Source: Rhynchopus euleeides (taxonomy: Eukaryota; Euglenozoa; Diplonemea; Diplonemida; Diplonemidae). From it: DNA of 64,000 nucleotides. The DNA is taken from positions 784,501 to 848,500 of the forward strand of contig OY723295.1 of assembly GCA_963210315.1 (NCBI GenBank), in the 5' to 3' direction. The notes under the pieces were generated by a model. The model had not been told where the DNA came from. It saw only the letters and a program-made list of their open reading frames with translations, and searched no databases. Within the stretch, counting starts at the first letter, position 1. Each line of letters begins with the position of its first letter. Shown piece by piece: positions 1 through 9,067 of this stretch. Both the position numbers and the translations under genes were made by a program.

Positions 1-696
1 CATCGCCGTCACATCTGCCGTCGAAACCGCCGTCAGCCGCTCGAAGGGGCGCAGGCGCGTCACCAGCTCCGCGATGGAGGGGGTCAGGTCCCCGCATATC
101 ACCGTCCACTTTGAGGCTGTGAACGGGTTGGCCCGACGGCCCTTCGGGGAGGTGTGCCAGTCTATTATCACCTCCGTGGGCTGCACCGCGATGAACTGCT
201 CCGACGAGAGGGTGCACACCTCCCCCCACCGGGCCGCGGTCTTCCACGCCGTCAGCGCCGCCAGTCGGAGATGCGGCTGTTGACACAGCGCCCACGCCAC
301 GAGTACCTCCTTCGGCATCGGCGTCGCCTGCTGCTGCGGAATGGCCCCCCCGGCCGCACGCAGCGCGCTTGCCAGGCTGAGGAGGGGCTGCTGGGCGAGG
401 CCGAGGTGGCGCATCGTCCCGGAGAGCGCCTTTGCGTAGGCCAGCATCCCCTGCGGCGACACCCCTGTCGCCAGCACGAACAGCATGGCGGTGTCGGCGT
501 CGACTTCTAGGCCGTGCTCGTTGGCCCACCGCACCAGCCTTGCCCACAGCAGCTGCCTCTGTGACGAAGTGCTTCGCGCCCACATACCCGCCACCACGGC
601 CTGCAGGCGCTCCACGGCCTCCCCGGGGCCGACCTCCACCTCTCCCGTGACGCGCACCGCCACACCCCCGACCCGAGCGGCCACGTGCCGCATCAT
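1..696 (-). CDS. Tyrosine recombinase, second tandem retroelement copy (3' part cut by window edge)
   Basis: This is the N-terminal three quarters of the same recombinase that is complete at 4389-5318; the two copies translate identically over the shared part. The start ATG is at 696 on the minus strand and the frame is still open at base 1, so the C-terminal box with the HxxK/R pair and the tyrosine lies outside the window. The catalytic arginine region (residues 151-160 of the full protein) and the lysine-bearing segment (around residue 185) fall inside. It belongs to the left member of a head-to-tail pair of retroelements and follows the Gag-like frame at 952-2223. Identity was taken from the complete copy. 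Confidence 0.8.
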   Translation of the reverse strand, partial: MMRHVAARVGGVAVRVTGEVEVGPGEAVERLQAVVAGMWARSTSSQRQLLWARLVRWANEHGLEVDADTAMLFVLATGVSPQGMLAYAKALSGTMRHLGLAQQPLLSLASALRAAGGAIPQQQATPMPKEVLVAWALCQQPHLRLAALTAWKTAARWGEVCTLSSEQFIAVQPTEVIIDWHTSPKGRRANPFTASKWTVICGDLTPSIAELVTRLRPFERLTAVSTADVTAM

Positions 697-951
697 CGCC
701 CTCGCAAAGAGCGGTGTTCTCCCGCTGGCGGCGCCGGATGCGCCTAAGGGCGTTGCGGGCCCTGGCTGAGCGGGGTGGGGTCGAAGGGATGTGTCGGGTG
801 GAGGAGATGTTGTTGAGGTGTTGTTGTTGTTGTTGTCGTTGTTGTCGTTGTTGTTGATGTTGTGGATGTGGGGGGGGTTGGATGGGCGGCGAGGGGCGGG
901 GTGTTGTAGAAGCGCGAGGGGGGGGCGGGCCTGGAGCCGGGAGGTGGGCAG

Positions 952-2223
952 TCACGCGCGCCCGCCCCCGGCCCTGCCGTTTCCCGGCGCCCTCGCCGGT
1001 GCCTTCGCCACGATGCGCTGCTGGGGGGCTCTGGCGGCGGTGCGGGGGCGTGTGTGTTGTGTCTGGGGGGCGGCCCCCGGGCCCACTGCCGCAGCCGCTC
1101 GCATCACAGGGTGGGCCGTGGCGTCCTCCCTGGCGAGGTGGCGCTCGATCGCAGCTCGCGGCACCCTGTCTCGCACGAAGGCAATCTGGAGCAGCACCTG
1201 TCGCAGCAGGTGGTTCCCCAGCTCCCTCTGGGGGGTGCGCCCCCAGCCTGCGACGCACGCCGTCGCCAAGATCCAGAGGCGCAATGCCTCGAAGGCCTCC
1301 CCCAGAATGCGCCCCCCGGGGAGATGCAGCGAACCCGACACCCAGCGAGACTCGAGCTGCAGTACCAGGTACTGCGCGTCGGTCTCGATGGCCGCATCCC
1401 ACTCCGCGACGTCCGCCACATCCGCCGGGTGCACCGCCGCGCTCGTCATCGGCGCCGCCATCTGCGGGTACATCGGGGGCGGTGTCACCGGGGGAGCACC
1501 CATCTGCTGAGGAGGGGGAGGGGGCTGCGACGCCACCATCGATGCAGCCTGCTGCTGCATGGTCGCGACACGCCGGTCGAATTCCTCCTGGAACTGACGT
1601 GTTTGTTCTGCCGAAGCCTCGTCGAAGCGCCGCTGCTGCGCTGCTGCCTGTGCCTGCACTTCGTTCAAAGCCTCGCGCACCGCTGCCACCTCCCGTTCTG
1701 ACTGCACCCGCATGTCCTCGATGGTCGTCGCCGCCATCTCGGTCTGGTGCACCGAGGTCTCGACGAGTCGGATGTAGACCCAATCCGGAGCGGGGAAGGG
1801 GTAGGTCACATCCGGACCGTCGTGCACTTCGACTCCGGCCACATAGTTGTAGGCCTCCGACAATGTCACTTCATATGTCGGAGAGCCGTCCTGGTCAGGT
1901 GCACCCGCAGAGAGACGCGCTGCGTAACGCGCGAAATCCGTCGATCCGTCAGACGGTCTGCACGTGTATACAACACACGCATTCACCAGGGCAGCGGCCT
2001 GGTCCCCCAGCATCCGCACCGACATCTCCACAGGGGCCACAAACCCCTGCCCAGCGGTGGCTCTGGGGGAGACCGCCCGCGCCCGCTGAGTCCCCACCCA
2101 CGACATGGTGAAGGGCTGCAGGGGGACGACGTCAGGGGAGGTTGTCATTGTGTAGCGGGCGACGGGCGGTTGGAAAGGGCAGTGGGGAAGAAGGCGTGGG
2201 AACAGAAGGTGAAAGTGTAACAA
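952..2223 (-). CDS. Gag-like protein, second tandem retroelement copy
   Basis: A complete 423-codon frame identical in translation to the copy at 5574-6845. It is the first frame of the left retroelement unit. A Gln/Glu/Arg-rich, likely coiled-coil stretch lies at about residues 165-235, followed by a Pro/Gln-rich linker and an Ala/Arg-rich basic C-terminus. No zinc knuckle is present. Position ahead of a tyrosine recombinase and an RT/RNase H is the reason for the Gag-like label; sequence similarity to any Gag was not recognised. An internal Met at about residue 26 is an equally plausible start. Two identical copies 4,622 bp apart point to very recent duplication. Confidence 0.6.
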   Translation of the reverse strand: MLHFHLLFPRLLPHCPFQPPVARYTMTTSPDVVPLQPFTMSWVGTQRARAVSPRATAGQGFVAPVEMSVRMLGDQAAALVNACVVYTCRPSDGSTDFARYAARLSAGAPDQDGSPTYEVTLSEAYNYVAGVEVHDGPDVTYPFPAPDWVYIRLVETSVHQTEMAATTIEDMRVQSEREVAAVREALNEVQAQAAAQQRRFDEASAEQTRQFQEEFDRRVATMQQQAASMVASQPPPPPQQMGAPPVTPPPMYPQMAAPMTSAAVHPADVADVAEWDAAIETDAQYLVLQLESRWVSGSLHLPGGRILGEAFEALRLWILATACVAGWGRTPQRELGNHLLRQVLLQIAFVRDRVPRAAIERHLAREDATAHPVMRAAAAVGPGAAPQTQHTRPRTAARAPQQRIVAKAPARAPGNGRAGGGRA

Positions 2224-2679
2224 TAAAAGAAAGCGGACAAGACGAAGAGTGTTGGCCGCGGGGAGATTACCCTGATGAAGGGGGTGTTGTGTGGTGTGGT
2301 GTTAAAGTTATATACAAGGTGTCCCGGGAAGGTGCATGGGCACAACATGGGGGGAGAGAGAGAGGGGAAAGGCAACAGGATTGGGGTTGAGGGGTGTCAG
2401 GGGTGATGAGGGGGATGGGGGTGTCTGCAGCCAGTGGCCTTGGGTCATATTCCCTCAGTAAACTGTGAGAATCATACCTTGGCCGGGCTATCGCAGACAG
2501 GGGGCACACACACGTCGACTCGGCTATAGTTCTCCTGGTGGTGTGTGTGCGCAACGACAAGAATGGCAAAGGCAATGGGTAGTGGGGGTGTTGATGGGAA
2601 GGGGGAAGGGGGACTTCCGGTTCAGCTTTTCCTCACTTGCAACGCGAAGGGGTTAAGAGATCCCGCGACAACCGCCAAT
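2224..2679 (-). other. 5' leader of the left retroelement copy (non-coding)
   Basis: No convincing coding sequence. It is identical to 6846-7301, which is the leader of the right copy, and contains the 68-bp segment (2220-2287) that recurs again at 7341-7408. The minus-strand transcript of the left element presumably begins in or beyond this stretch. The sequence is GT-rich on the plus strand (CA-rich on the coding strand). Confidence 0.5.
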
Positions 2680-4389
2680 TCAGGCTGTTGAGGCGAGGTC
2701 TCCGCCTGCCCCACCGCGAGTGAAGAAGCGCCGCACCGCAAGTGAAACCTGGTCCCGGGTTTCGGGAGAAGAAATGCAAGAGGGGGGGATACGGGAAGGG
2801 AGATCTGCCGGATTGGCAGAGGTGTGGACGTATCCAACGGAAAAAGACAAAACCTGGAGGGCTGTGAGGTATTCTACCGCCTCCAGGACGGACTTGTTAA
2901 TAAGATTGCAGGCGGCACACAGCCGCTTGCGCACAACAGCTGCCACGGTCGTATTGTCGACCCAGATCTCTACAGCCCCCCCGCACACAGACCGGGGAAG
3001 GGCTCGCACTGTTTTGTTGAGGGCCATCGCCTCGAGAATGTTAATGTGCAGCTGGGACTCGGCTGCGGTCCACGAGTCACCAATGACCTGCATTTCTTGT
3101 GTAAAGGAATCTATTAAGACGCCACCCCAACCCTTGAGGGAGGCGTCAACAAAGCAAGTAAAAGACGGGGGTGTGGACTGAATAACTCTCCTGTGGGGGG
3201 GAACACGCGCAACCCCCACACACACACACCACTGCCGCAACTCCCGGCAGACCGATGGGGGGATCCGCACAGGGTCAGGCGGCCGAAGGACCGCCCGGTT
3301 CAAAAAATTAGTCACCCGGCGGAGGAACTTGATCCCAAACCAGAACCTCCCCGGGGACACTCCCGAAATGGCGCTGGCGTGGAGCAACCTTCCACCCAGC
3401 GACTCCAGCTCACCAGCCGTCACCCTCTGCCAGTCCACGCTGTCCAGCTTCGCCATCAGCCTGTCCGACGGAGACACGGTCTGGGCAGCGTGGTCGAATG
3501 CCACCCCGAGAAACTCGTAGACCGTCGCCGTGTCCACCGAGTCAGACGGCTTCCATGTCGCAGCGCACGCCGCAGCCACCTTGTCCATCTGCCGCGTCGC
3601 CTCTTCGACACTGGTGCGGGGGCCGGTCAGACGCACGTTGTCGATCCAGACGTCGACCCCCACCTCAGGCGCAGTGCAGAACTCCTGGCGGACGTAGTCC
3701 CGGTGCCCACCCACAACAGCAGCCAAAGTGTGCATCAGCTCGGGCGCACAACAGTGGCCCATGGGCAACCTCAGCAGCTCATACCAGTCCCCCGACTCGT
3801 CAGCGAAGCGAAAGAACCTCCGTGCAGGCGCAGGGATGGGGATCTGATAAAACCCGCACTTGAAATCCCGCGCCGACCCACACTCCGCAAACACCGCGTC
3901 GAGGTACCCCGAGATGTGCCCCAGGGGGACGTGTGCCGCGTAGGACTCCTCCAAGTTGTCGTTTGCCTGCTTGGTCCAGAGGATGAACCTCTGCCGCAAC
4001 CCGGACGGCTTCTCCTCCATCACAGTAAAGGGCACGCACAGGGAGGGGCCCGGACCCGACGCAGGCCCAGCCACTCCGTTCTCCACCAGCAGCTCCGCAT
4101 GCTTGTGTTGTAGATGCGAGGGGCGGGAGCGCCCCTCAGAGGGAGAAGGTGTAGAAGTGCCCGGCGGGGGTGCATCGGGGAACGTCAGCCGCCACACCTC
4201 GTCGAACCTGCGCCTCACAGTGGCGGTCATCCTCGCCCGCAGCGCCTCGACGTCCATCTCCGCCACAGAAGACACATGCAGGGGCGCACGGCGCTCCTCC
4301 TCCGTCGCCGGCAGCCTCGACTGGTGCGCACGCCGCGTCATCGAGTGCAGCCCCCGCTGCTTGCGGCAAAAGGACTCAGGGTCGGCCAT
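2680..4389 (-). CDS. Reverse transcriptase/RNase H of a VIPER/Ngaro-like YR retrotransposon
   Basis: The 569-residue product copies element RNA into DNA. RT signatures seen: motif A Asp in RDFKCGFYQIPIP (about residue 175), motif B LPMGHCCAPELM (209-220) and motif C reading WIDN at 248-251 instead of the usual YxDD. The RNase H domain follows with a complete acidic set: FVDASLKGWGG (Asp about 415), ILEAMAL (Glu about 453), WVDNTT (Asp about 478) and NPADLPSR (Asp about 529). There is no integrase or protease. Start choice: the ATG at 4389 overlaps the recombinase stop as TGATG, suggesting coupled translation. The same frame stays open upstream to 6405, but that part is an off-frame reading of the recombinase and Gag regions. 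The last six codons are read from the first bases of the neighbouring tandem copy. Confidence 0.88.
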   Translation of the reverse strand: MADPESFCRKQRGLHSMTRRAHQSRLPATEEERRAPLHVSSVAEMDVEALRARMTATVRRRFDEVWRLTFPDAPPPGTSTPSPSEGRSRPSHLQHKHAELLVENGVAGPASGPGPSLCVPFTVMEEKPSGLRQRFILWTKQANDNLEESYAAHVPLGHISGYLDAVFAECGSARDFKCGFYQIPIPAPARRFFRFADESGDWYELLRLPMGHCCAPELMHTLAAVVGGHRDYVRQEFCTAPEVGVDVWIDNVRLTGPRTSVEEATRQMDKVAAACAATWKPSDSVDTATVYEFLGVAFDHAAQTVSPSDRLMAKLDSVDWQRVTAGELESLGGRLLHASAISGVSPGRFWFGIKFLRRVTNFLNRAVLRPPDPVRIPPSVCRELRQWCVCVGVARVPPHRRVIQSTPPSFTCFVDASLKGWGGVLIDSFTQEMQVIGDSWTAAESQLHINILEAMALNKTVRALPRSVCGGAVEIWVDNTTVAAVVRKRLCAACNLINKSVLEAVEYLTALQVLSFSVGYVHTSANPADLPSRIPPSCISSPETRDQVSLAVRRFFTRGGAGGDLASTA

Positions 4390-5318
4390 CACAGATGCCG
4401 TGTCACCTCCTGCGTCCGCAGCGCCCTCGCCATCTCCGTGGGGCATCCCCCGTAGCGGATGGTGGTGCTGGAGAGGCCGCCCTCGCCGTGATGCTTCGCG
4501 AGGCGGCCCACCAGCATCTCCGACAGATCCGCTCCCGACGCGATGAGCCCGAAGAGGAAGGTGAGCGCCCCGCGCTTCACGCTGTGGCCCGAGTAGGCCT
4601 CCATCCCCGGTGTTGCCCGCCACATCGCCGTCACATCTGCCGTCGAAACCGCCGTCAGCCGCTCGAAGGGGCGCAGGCGCGTCACCAGCTCCGCGATGGA
4701 GGGGGTCAGGTCCCCGCATATCACCGTCCACTTTGAGGCTGTGAACGGGTTGGCCCGACGGCCCTTCGGGGAGGTGTGCCAGTCTATTATCACCTCCGTG
4801 GGCTGCACCGCGATGAACTGCTCCGACGAGAGGGTGCACACCTCCCCCCACCGGGCCGCGGTCTTCCACGCCGTCAGCGCCGCCAGTCGGAGATGCGGCT
4901 GTTGACACAGCGCCCACGCCACGAGTACCTCCTTCGGCATCGGCGTCGCCTGCTGCTGCGGAATGGCCCCCCCGGCCGCACGCAGCGCGCTTGCCAGGCT
5001 GAGGAGGGGCTGCTGGGCGAGGCCGAGGTGGCGCATCGTCCCGGAGAGCGCCTTTGCGTAGGCCAGCATCCCCTGCGGCGACACCCCTGTCGCCAGCACG
5101 AACAGCATGGCGGTGTCGGCGTCGACTTCTAGGCCGTGCTCGTTGGCCCACCGCACCAGCCTTGCCCACAGCAGCTGCCTCTGTGACGAAGTGCTTCGCG
5201 CCCACATACCCGCCACCACGGCCTGCAGGCGCTCCACGGCCTCCCCGGGGCCGACCTCCACCTCTCCCGTGACGCGCACCGCCACACCCCCGACCCGAGC
5301 GGCCACGTGCCGCATCAT
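4389..5318 (-). CDS. Tyrosine recombinase of the YR retrotransposon
   Basis: A 309-residue site-specific recombinase expected to integrate a circular DNA copy of the element. Catalytic residues visible: Arg156 in TAARWGEV, Lys185 in TSPKGRR, His245 with Lys248/Arg249 in GHSVKRGA, His276 or 277 in AKHHGEG, and the nucleophile candidate Tyr289 in TTIRYGG. The position that is usually Arg in HxxR is Lys here, with Arg next to it, so activity needs testing. Start at 5318 gives MMRHVAARV; the second Met is equivalent. The gene lies between Gag-like and RT/RNase H frames, the order known from the trypanosomatid VIPER family and different from DIRS/Ngaro elements, where the recombinase comes last. 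Its stop overlaps the RT start. Confidence 0.88.
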   Translation of the reverse strand: MMRHVAARVGGVAVRVTGEVEVGPGEAVERLQAVVAGMWARSTSSQRQLLWARLVRWANEHGLEVDADTAMLFVLATGVSPQGMLAYAKALSGTMRHLGLAQQPLLSLASALRAAGGAIPQQQATPMPKEVLVAWALCQQPHLRLAALTAWKTAARWGEVCTLSSEQFIAVQPTEVIIDWHTSPKGRRANPFTASKWTVICGDLTPSIAELVTRLRPFERLTAVSTADVTAMWRATPGMEAYSGHSVKRGALTFLFGLIASGADLSEMLVGRLAKHHGEGGLSSTTIRYGGCPTEMARALRTQEVTRHL

Positions 5319-5428
5319 CGCCCTCGCAAAGAGCGGTGTTCTCCCGCTGGCGGCGCCGGATGCGCCTAAGGGCGTTGCGGGCCCTGGCTGAGCGGGGTGG
5401 GGTCGAAGGGATGTGTCGGGTGGAGGAG

Positions 5429-5486
5429 ATGTTGTTGAGGTGTTGTTGTTGTTGTTGTCGTTGTTGTCGTTGTTGTTGATGTTGTG
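5429..5486. repeat. TTG/GTT trinucleotide run in the Gag-recombinase spacer
   Basis: A short, imperfect TTG repeat (broken by TCG and ATG) that reads as CAA on the element's coding strand. An identical copy is at 807-864. It lies in the untranslated spacer between the Gag-like and recombinase frames. Confidence 0.8.
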
Positions 5487-5573
5487 GATGTGGGGGGGGT
5501 TGGATGGGCGGCGAGGGGCGGGGTGTTGTAGAAGCGCGAGGGGGGGGCGGGCCTGGAGCCGGGAGGTGGGCAG

Positions 5574-6845
5574 TCACGCGCGCCCGCCCCCGGCCCTGCC
5601 GTTTCCCGGCGCCCTCGCCGGTGCCTTCGCCACGATGCGCTGCTGGGGGGCTCTGGCGGCGGTGCGGGGGCGTGTGTGTTGTGTCTGGGGGGCGGCCCCC
5701 GGGCCCACTGCCGCAGCCGCTCGCATCACAGGGTGGGCCGTGGCGTCCTCCCTGGCGAGGTGGCGCTCGATCGCAGCTCGCGGCACCCTGTCTCGCACGA
5801 AGGCAATCTGGAGCAGCACCTGTCGCAGCAGGTGGTTCCCCAGCTCCCTCTGGGGGGTGCGCCCCCAGCCTGCGACGCACGCCGTCGCCAAGATCCAGAG
5901 GCGCAATGCCTCGAAGGCCTCCCCCAGAATGCGCCCCCCGGGGAGATGCAGCGAACCCGACACCCAGCGAGACTCGAGCTGCAGTACCAGGTACTGCGCG
6001 TCGGTCTCGATGGCCGCATCCCACTCCGCGACGTCCGCCACATCCGCCGGGTGCACCGCCGCGCTCGTCATCGGCGCCGCCATCTGCGGGTACATCGGGG
6101 GCGGTGTCACCGGGGGAGCACCCATCTGCTGAGGAGGGGGAGGGGGCTGCGACGCCACCATCGATGCAGCCTGCTGCTGCATGGTCGCGACACGCCGGTC
6201 GAATTCCTCCTGGAACTGACGTGTTTGTTCTGCCGAAGCCTCGTCGAAGCGCCGCTGCTGCGCTGCTGCCTGTGCCTGCACTTCGTTCAAAGCCTCGCGC
6301 ACCGCTGCCACCTCCCGTTCTGACTGCACCCGCATGTCCTCGATGGTCGTCGCCGCCATCTCGGTCTGGTGCACCGAGGTCTCGACGAGTCGGATGTAGA
6401 CCCAATCCGGAGCGGGGAAGGGGTAGGTCACATCCGGACCGTCGTGCACTTCGACTCCGGCCACATAGTTGTAGGCCTCCGACAATGTCACTTCATATGT
6501 CGGAGAGCCGTCCTGGTCAGGTGCACCCGCAGAGAGACGCGCTGCGTAACGCGCGAAATCCGTCGATCCGTCAGACGGTCTGCACGTGTATACAACACAC
6601 GCATTCACCAGGGCAGCGGCCTGGTCCCCCAGCATCCGCACCGACATCTCCACAGGGGCCACAAACCCCTGCCCAGCGGTGGCTCTGGGGGAGACCGCCC
6701 GCGCCCGCTGAGTCCCCACCCACGACATGGTGAAGGGCTGCAGGGGGACGACGTCAGGGGAGGTTGTCATTGTGTAGCGGGCGACGGGCGGTTGGAAAGG
6801 GCAGTGGGGAAGAAGGCGTGGGAACAGAAGGTGAAAGTGTAACAA
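5574..6845 (-). CDS. Gag-like protein of the YR retrotransposon
   Basis: A 423-codon first frame of the complete retroelement. It has no recognised motif beyond a probable coiled coil (about 165-235, rich in Gln, Glu, Arg and Ala), a Pro/Gln/Met linker (PPPPPQQMGAPP) and a basic Ala/Arg/Gly-rich tail suited to nucleic-acid binding. The length and layout fit a structural protein that packages element RNA; this is inferred from position. Start at 6845 is the first ATG; the MTTSPD methionine 25 codons later would also serve. It is followed by about 250 bp of CAA-repeat-rich spacer before the recombinase. Confidence 0.6.
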   Translation of the reverse strand: MLHFHLLFPRLLPHCPFQPPVARYTMTTSPDVVPLQPFTMSWVGTQRARAVSPRATAGQGFVAPVEMSVRMLGDQAAALVNACVVYTCRPSDGSTDFARYAARLSAGAPDQDGSPTYEVTLSEAYNYVAGVEVHDGPDVTYPFPAPDWVYIRLVETSVHQTEMAATTIEDMRVQSEREVAAVREALNEVQAQAAAQQRRFDEASAEQTRQFQEEFDRRVATMQQQAASMVASQPPPPPQQMGAPPVTPPPMYPQMAAPMTSAAVHPADVADVAEWDAAIETDAQYLVLQLESRWVSGSLHLPGGRILGEAFEALRLWILATACVAGWGRTPQRELGNHLLRQVLLQIAFVRDRVPRAAIERHLAREDATAHPVMRAAAAVGPGAAPQTQHTRPRTAARAPQQRIVAKAPARAPGNGRAGGGRA

Positions 6846-6909
6846 TAAAAGAAAGCGGACAAGACGAAGAGTGTTGGCCGCGGGGAGATTACCCTGATGA
6901 AGGGGGTGT
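6842..6909 (-). repeat. 68-bp direct repeat, internal copy
   Basis: The 68 bases from ACAATAAAAGAAAGCGGACA to GAAGGGGGTGT occur here, at 2220-2287 in the left unit, and again at 7341-7408 outside the tandem period. The match is perfect as far as I can align it. It resembles the split direct repeats that flank YR retroelements. Confidence 0.8.
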
Positions 6910-7340
6910 TGTGTGGTGTGGTGTTAAAGTTATATACAAGGTGTCCCGGGAAGGTGCATGGGCACAACATGGGGGGAGAGAGAGAGGGGAAAGGCAACAG
7001 GATTGGGGTTGAGGGGTGTCAGGGGTGATGAGGGGGATGGGGGTGTCTGCAGCCAGTGGCCTTGGGTCATATTCCCTCAGTAAACTGTGAGAATCATACC
7101 TTGGCCGGGCTATCGCAGACAGGGGGCACACACACGTCGACTCGGCTATAGTTCTCCTGGTGGTGTGTGTGCGCAACGACAAGAATGGCAAAGGCAATGG
7201 GTAGTGGGGGTGTTGATGGGAAGGGGGAAGGGGGACTTCCGGTTCAGCTTTTCCTCACTTGCAACGCGAAGGGGTTAAGAGATCCCGCGACAACCGCCAA
7301 TTCAGGCTGTTGAGGCGAGGTCCGGGGGATGGAGGGTGGG

Positions 7341-7408
7341 ACAATAAAAGAAAGCGGACAAGACGAAGAGTGTTGGCCGCGGGGAGATTACCCTGATGAA
7401 GGGGGTGT
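7341..7408 (-). repeat. 68-bp direct repeat, outer copy at the retroelement 5' edge
   Basis: Identical to 6842-6909. It sits 18 bp beyond the edge of the 4,622-bp unit, separated by a GGATGGAGGGTGGG stretch that is not in the unit. It is either the outer member of a split direct repeat or a relic of another copy of the element. Confidence 0.75.
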
Positions 7409-7429
7409 CACACTTGGTAGCGAGGGCCC

Positions 7430-7464
7430 CCAATAAAATACAATAAAATACAATAAAATACAAT
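7430..7464. repeat. AATAAAATAC decanucleotide array
   Basis: Three and a half copies of AATAAAATAC. It lies between two outward-facing copies of the motif GGGGGTCTTCGCT (7465-7477) and its diverged complement (about 7413-7428). Further arrays are at 16139-16152, 17904-17974, 20880-20899 (reverse), 22629-22680, 25243-25256 and 28091-28118. Confidence 0.9.
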
Positions 7465-7779
7465 GGGGGTCTTCGCTAGCCGGTGCAAAAAAGTGCAGGC
7501 TGGTGCAGGGCAAAATGGGCCGAAAATGGGCCAAATCGGAGGCAAAAAAAAGGGCGGGGAGTTGGGTGGCCCCTAGCTGGGAGCACGCATTTGGACCCAA
7601 AAAATAATGTCGAGCGGTCCCTGTGCATTGTTCAGCCCTCACAGGACGAGAAGGCACGGCGGGGCCCGTGTCACGGGTAAACATTGAGATCAACCTGTCA
7701 TCCTGGGCCAAGCCAAGATGGGAGCTGGCCGCCTGGGGCAATGCAGGAGCAACGGCTAGTGCTCGTGCTGGCACGAAGC
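7465..7779. other. Unique sequence before satellite A; no gene seen
   Basis: It begins with GGGGGTCTTCGCTAGCCGG, an end motif shared with the small elements at 15989-16138 and 37801-37905. The rest has GGGCCGAAAATGGGCC motifs that resemble the satellite core. No protein-like frame was found. Confidence 0.5.
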
Positions 7780-8370
7780 GGAGCCAGGCAGTGCTGTCCC
7801 GAGAACGGGCCGAGCCAGACAGTGCTGTCCCAAGGGTGGGCCGAGCCAGACAGTGATGTCCCGAGAATGGGCCGAGCCAGGCAGTGCTGTCCCAAGGGTG
7901 GGCCGAGCCAGACAGTGCTGTCCCGAGAATGGGCCGAGCCAGACAGTGCTGTCCCGAGAACGGGCCGAGCCAGACAGTGCTGTCCCGAGAATGGGCCGAG
8001 CCAGGCAGTGCTGTCCCAAGGGTGGGCCGAGCCAGACAGTGCTGTCCCGAGAATGGGCCGAGCCAGACAGTGCTGTCCCGAGAATGGGCCGAGCCAGACA
8101 GTGCTGTCCCGAGAACGGGCCGAGCCAGACAGTGCTGTCCCGAGAACGGGCCGAGCCAGACAGTGCTGTCCCGAGAATGGGCCGAGCCAGGCAGTGCTGT
8201 CCCAAGGGTGGGCCGAGCCAGACAGTGCTGTCCCGAGAACGGGCCGAGCCAGACAGTGCTGTCCCGAGGGTGGGCCGAGCTAGGCAGTGCTGTCCCGAGA
8301 ATGGGCCGAGCCACGCAGTCCTGTCCAGAGGGTGGGCCGAGCCAGGCAGTGATGTCCCGAGGGTGGGCCG
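7780..8370. repeat. Satellite A, 31-bp tandem repeat (first array)
   Basis: About 19 copies of a 31-bp unit built as GGGCCGAGCCAGACAG followed by TGCTGTCCCGAGAAT, with variants such as CCAAGGGTG. The unit has no stop codon in any plus-strand frame, so long frames with a 31-residue period appear in all three frames. These are not treated as genes. A shorter array of the same unit is at 12760-13068. Confidence 0.95.
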
Positions 8371-9067
8371 ACATCACATCCGGTCTCGGCCCGCTGTCTG
8401 GACCGCAGCAACAAGAAATCTGCGCTGCATGCACAGGAGCAGGGGGACTTGGCCCGTCCGCACTCCGACATTGCACCGCGCTGCCCCAGCGCTCCAGATC
8501 ACAAGGCCCCCTGTGCCGCAGGAGGTGGAGACGTCGCACACCAGCAGGATGACGTCGCAGACCAGTTCACCACCCCCAACAGTAGGTCACACTCCGCCTC
8601 GCCTGTAGGCCGTCTACTGTATGCAGGAGTCTGCGTGTGTTGATAAAGACACACACGCCCGGCACACCTGATTCTATGGGGAGCGCTCGTAACTCTCTCG
8701 GCGCCAAGTCGAAGCTGAGCAAGATTTGGTTGGACGGTGCAAATATAGCTAGCCTTGCGGGCTCGCTAAGACACTCTCCGAGCTAGCTACATGAACACAA
8801 CATTGCACATCGCACGGTTTCGAAGGATGGGTACGCGATGCGGGTTTAGGTCTTGTGCTAATGTTACACACAGCAAGATCCCTGACGGAGGGGATCGATG
8901 GAGGCACTGAGGAGATCATGACTGGGAAGGGGTCCTGCATCGAACCCCCTCTGAGTGGAGCAAACACTCGGTACTCCGGGCGCCACGTTCTGCTCGGCTG
9001 GACATCACCCCGAGGTCGTGGCCACGGCCCCCGACCACTCACTGCGGGGAGCTTCCCGTCCAGACAG
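8371..9067. other. Unique spacer u1 between satellites A and B; no gene seen
   Basis: Repeated almost base for base at 13069-13764. It holds TGATAAAGACACACACGCCC and CTAGCTAG-type short palindromes but no recognisable coding sequence on either strand. Could be intronic or intergenic. Confidence 0.6.

Larger units (their letters stand above)
2701..7322 (-). mobile_element. Complete unit of a VIPER/Ngaro-like retroelement in a head-to-tail tandem array
   Basis: The unit is 4,622 bp and codes, in minus-strand order, for Gag-like protein (6845-5574), tyrosine recombinase (5318-4389) and RT/RNase H (4389-2680). The sequence 1-2700 is a second unit in the same orientation: all translated frames match at an offset of exactly 4,622. 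Similarity breaks at 2701 versus 7323, which defines the unit edge. There are no LTRs, no integrase and no protease, as expected of YR retroelements. Unit-length tandem insertion is what recombination of a circular intermediate into a resident copy would give. Confidence 0.8.

Noticed and set aside
4390..6405. N-terminal 670 codons of the 1,241-codon frame upstream of the RT
   Set aside because: They are off-frame readings of the Gag-like and recombinase genes; the RT has its own ATG at 4389.
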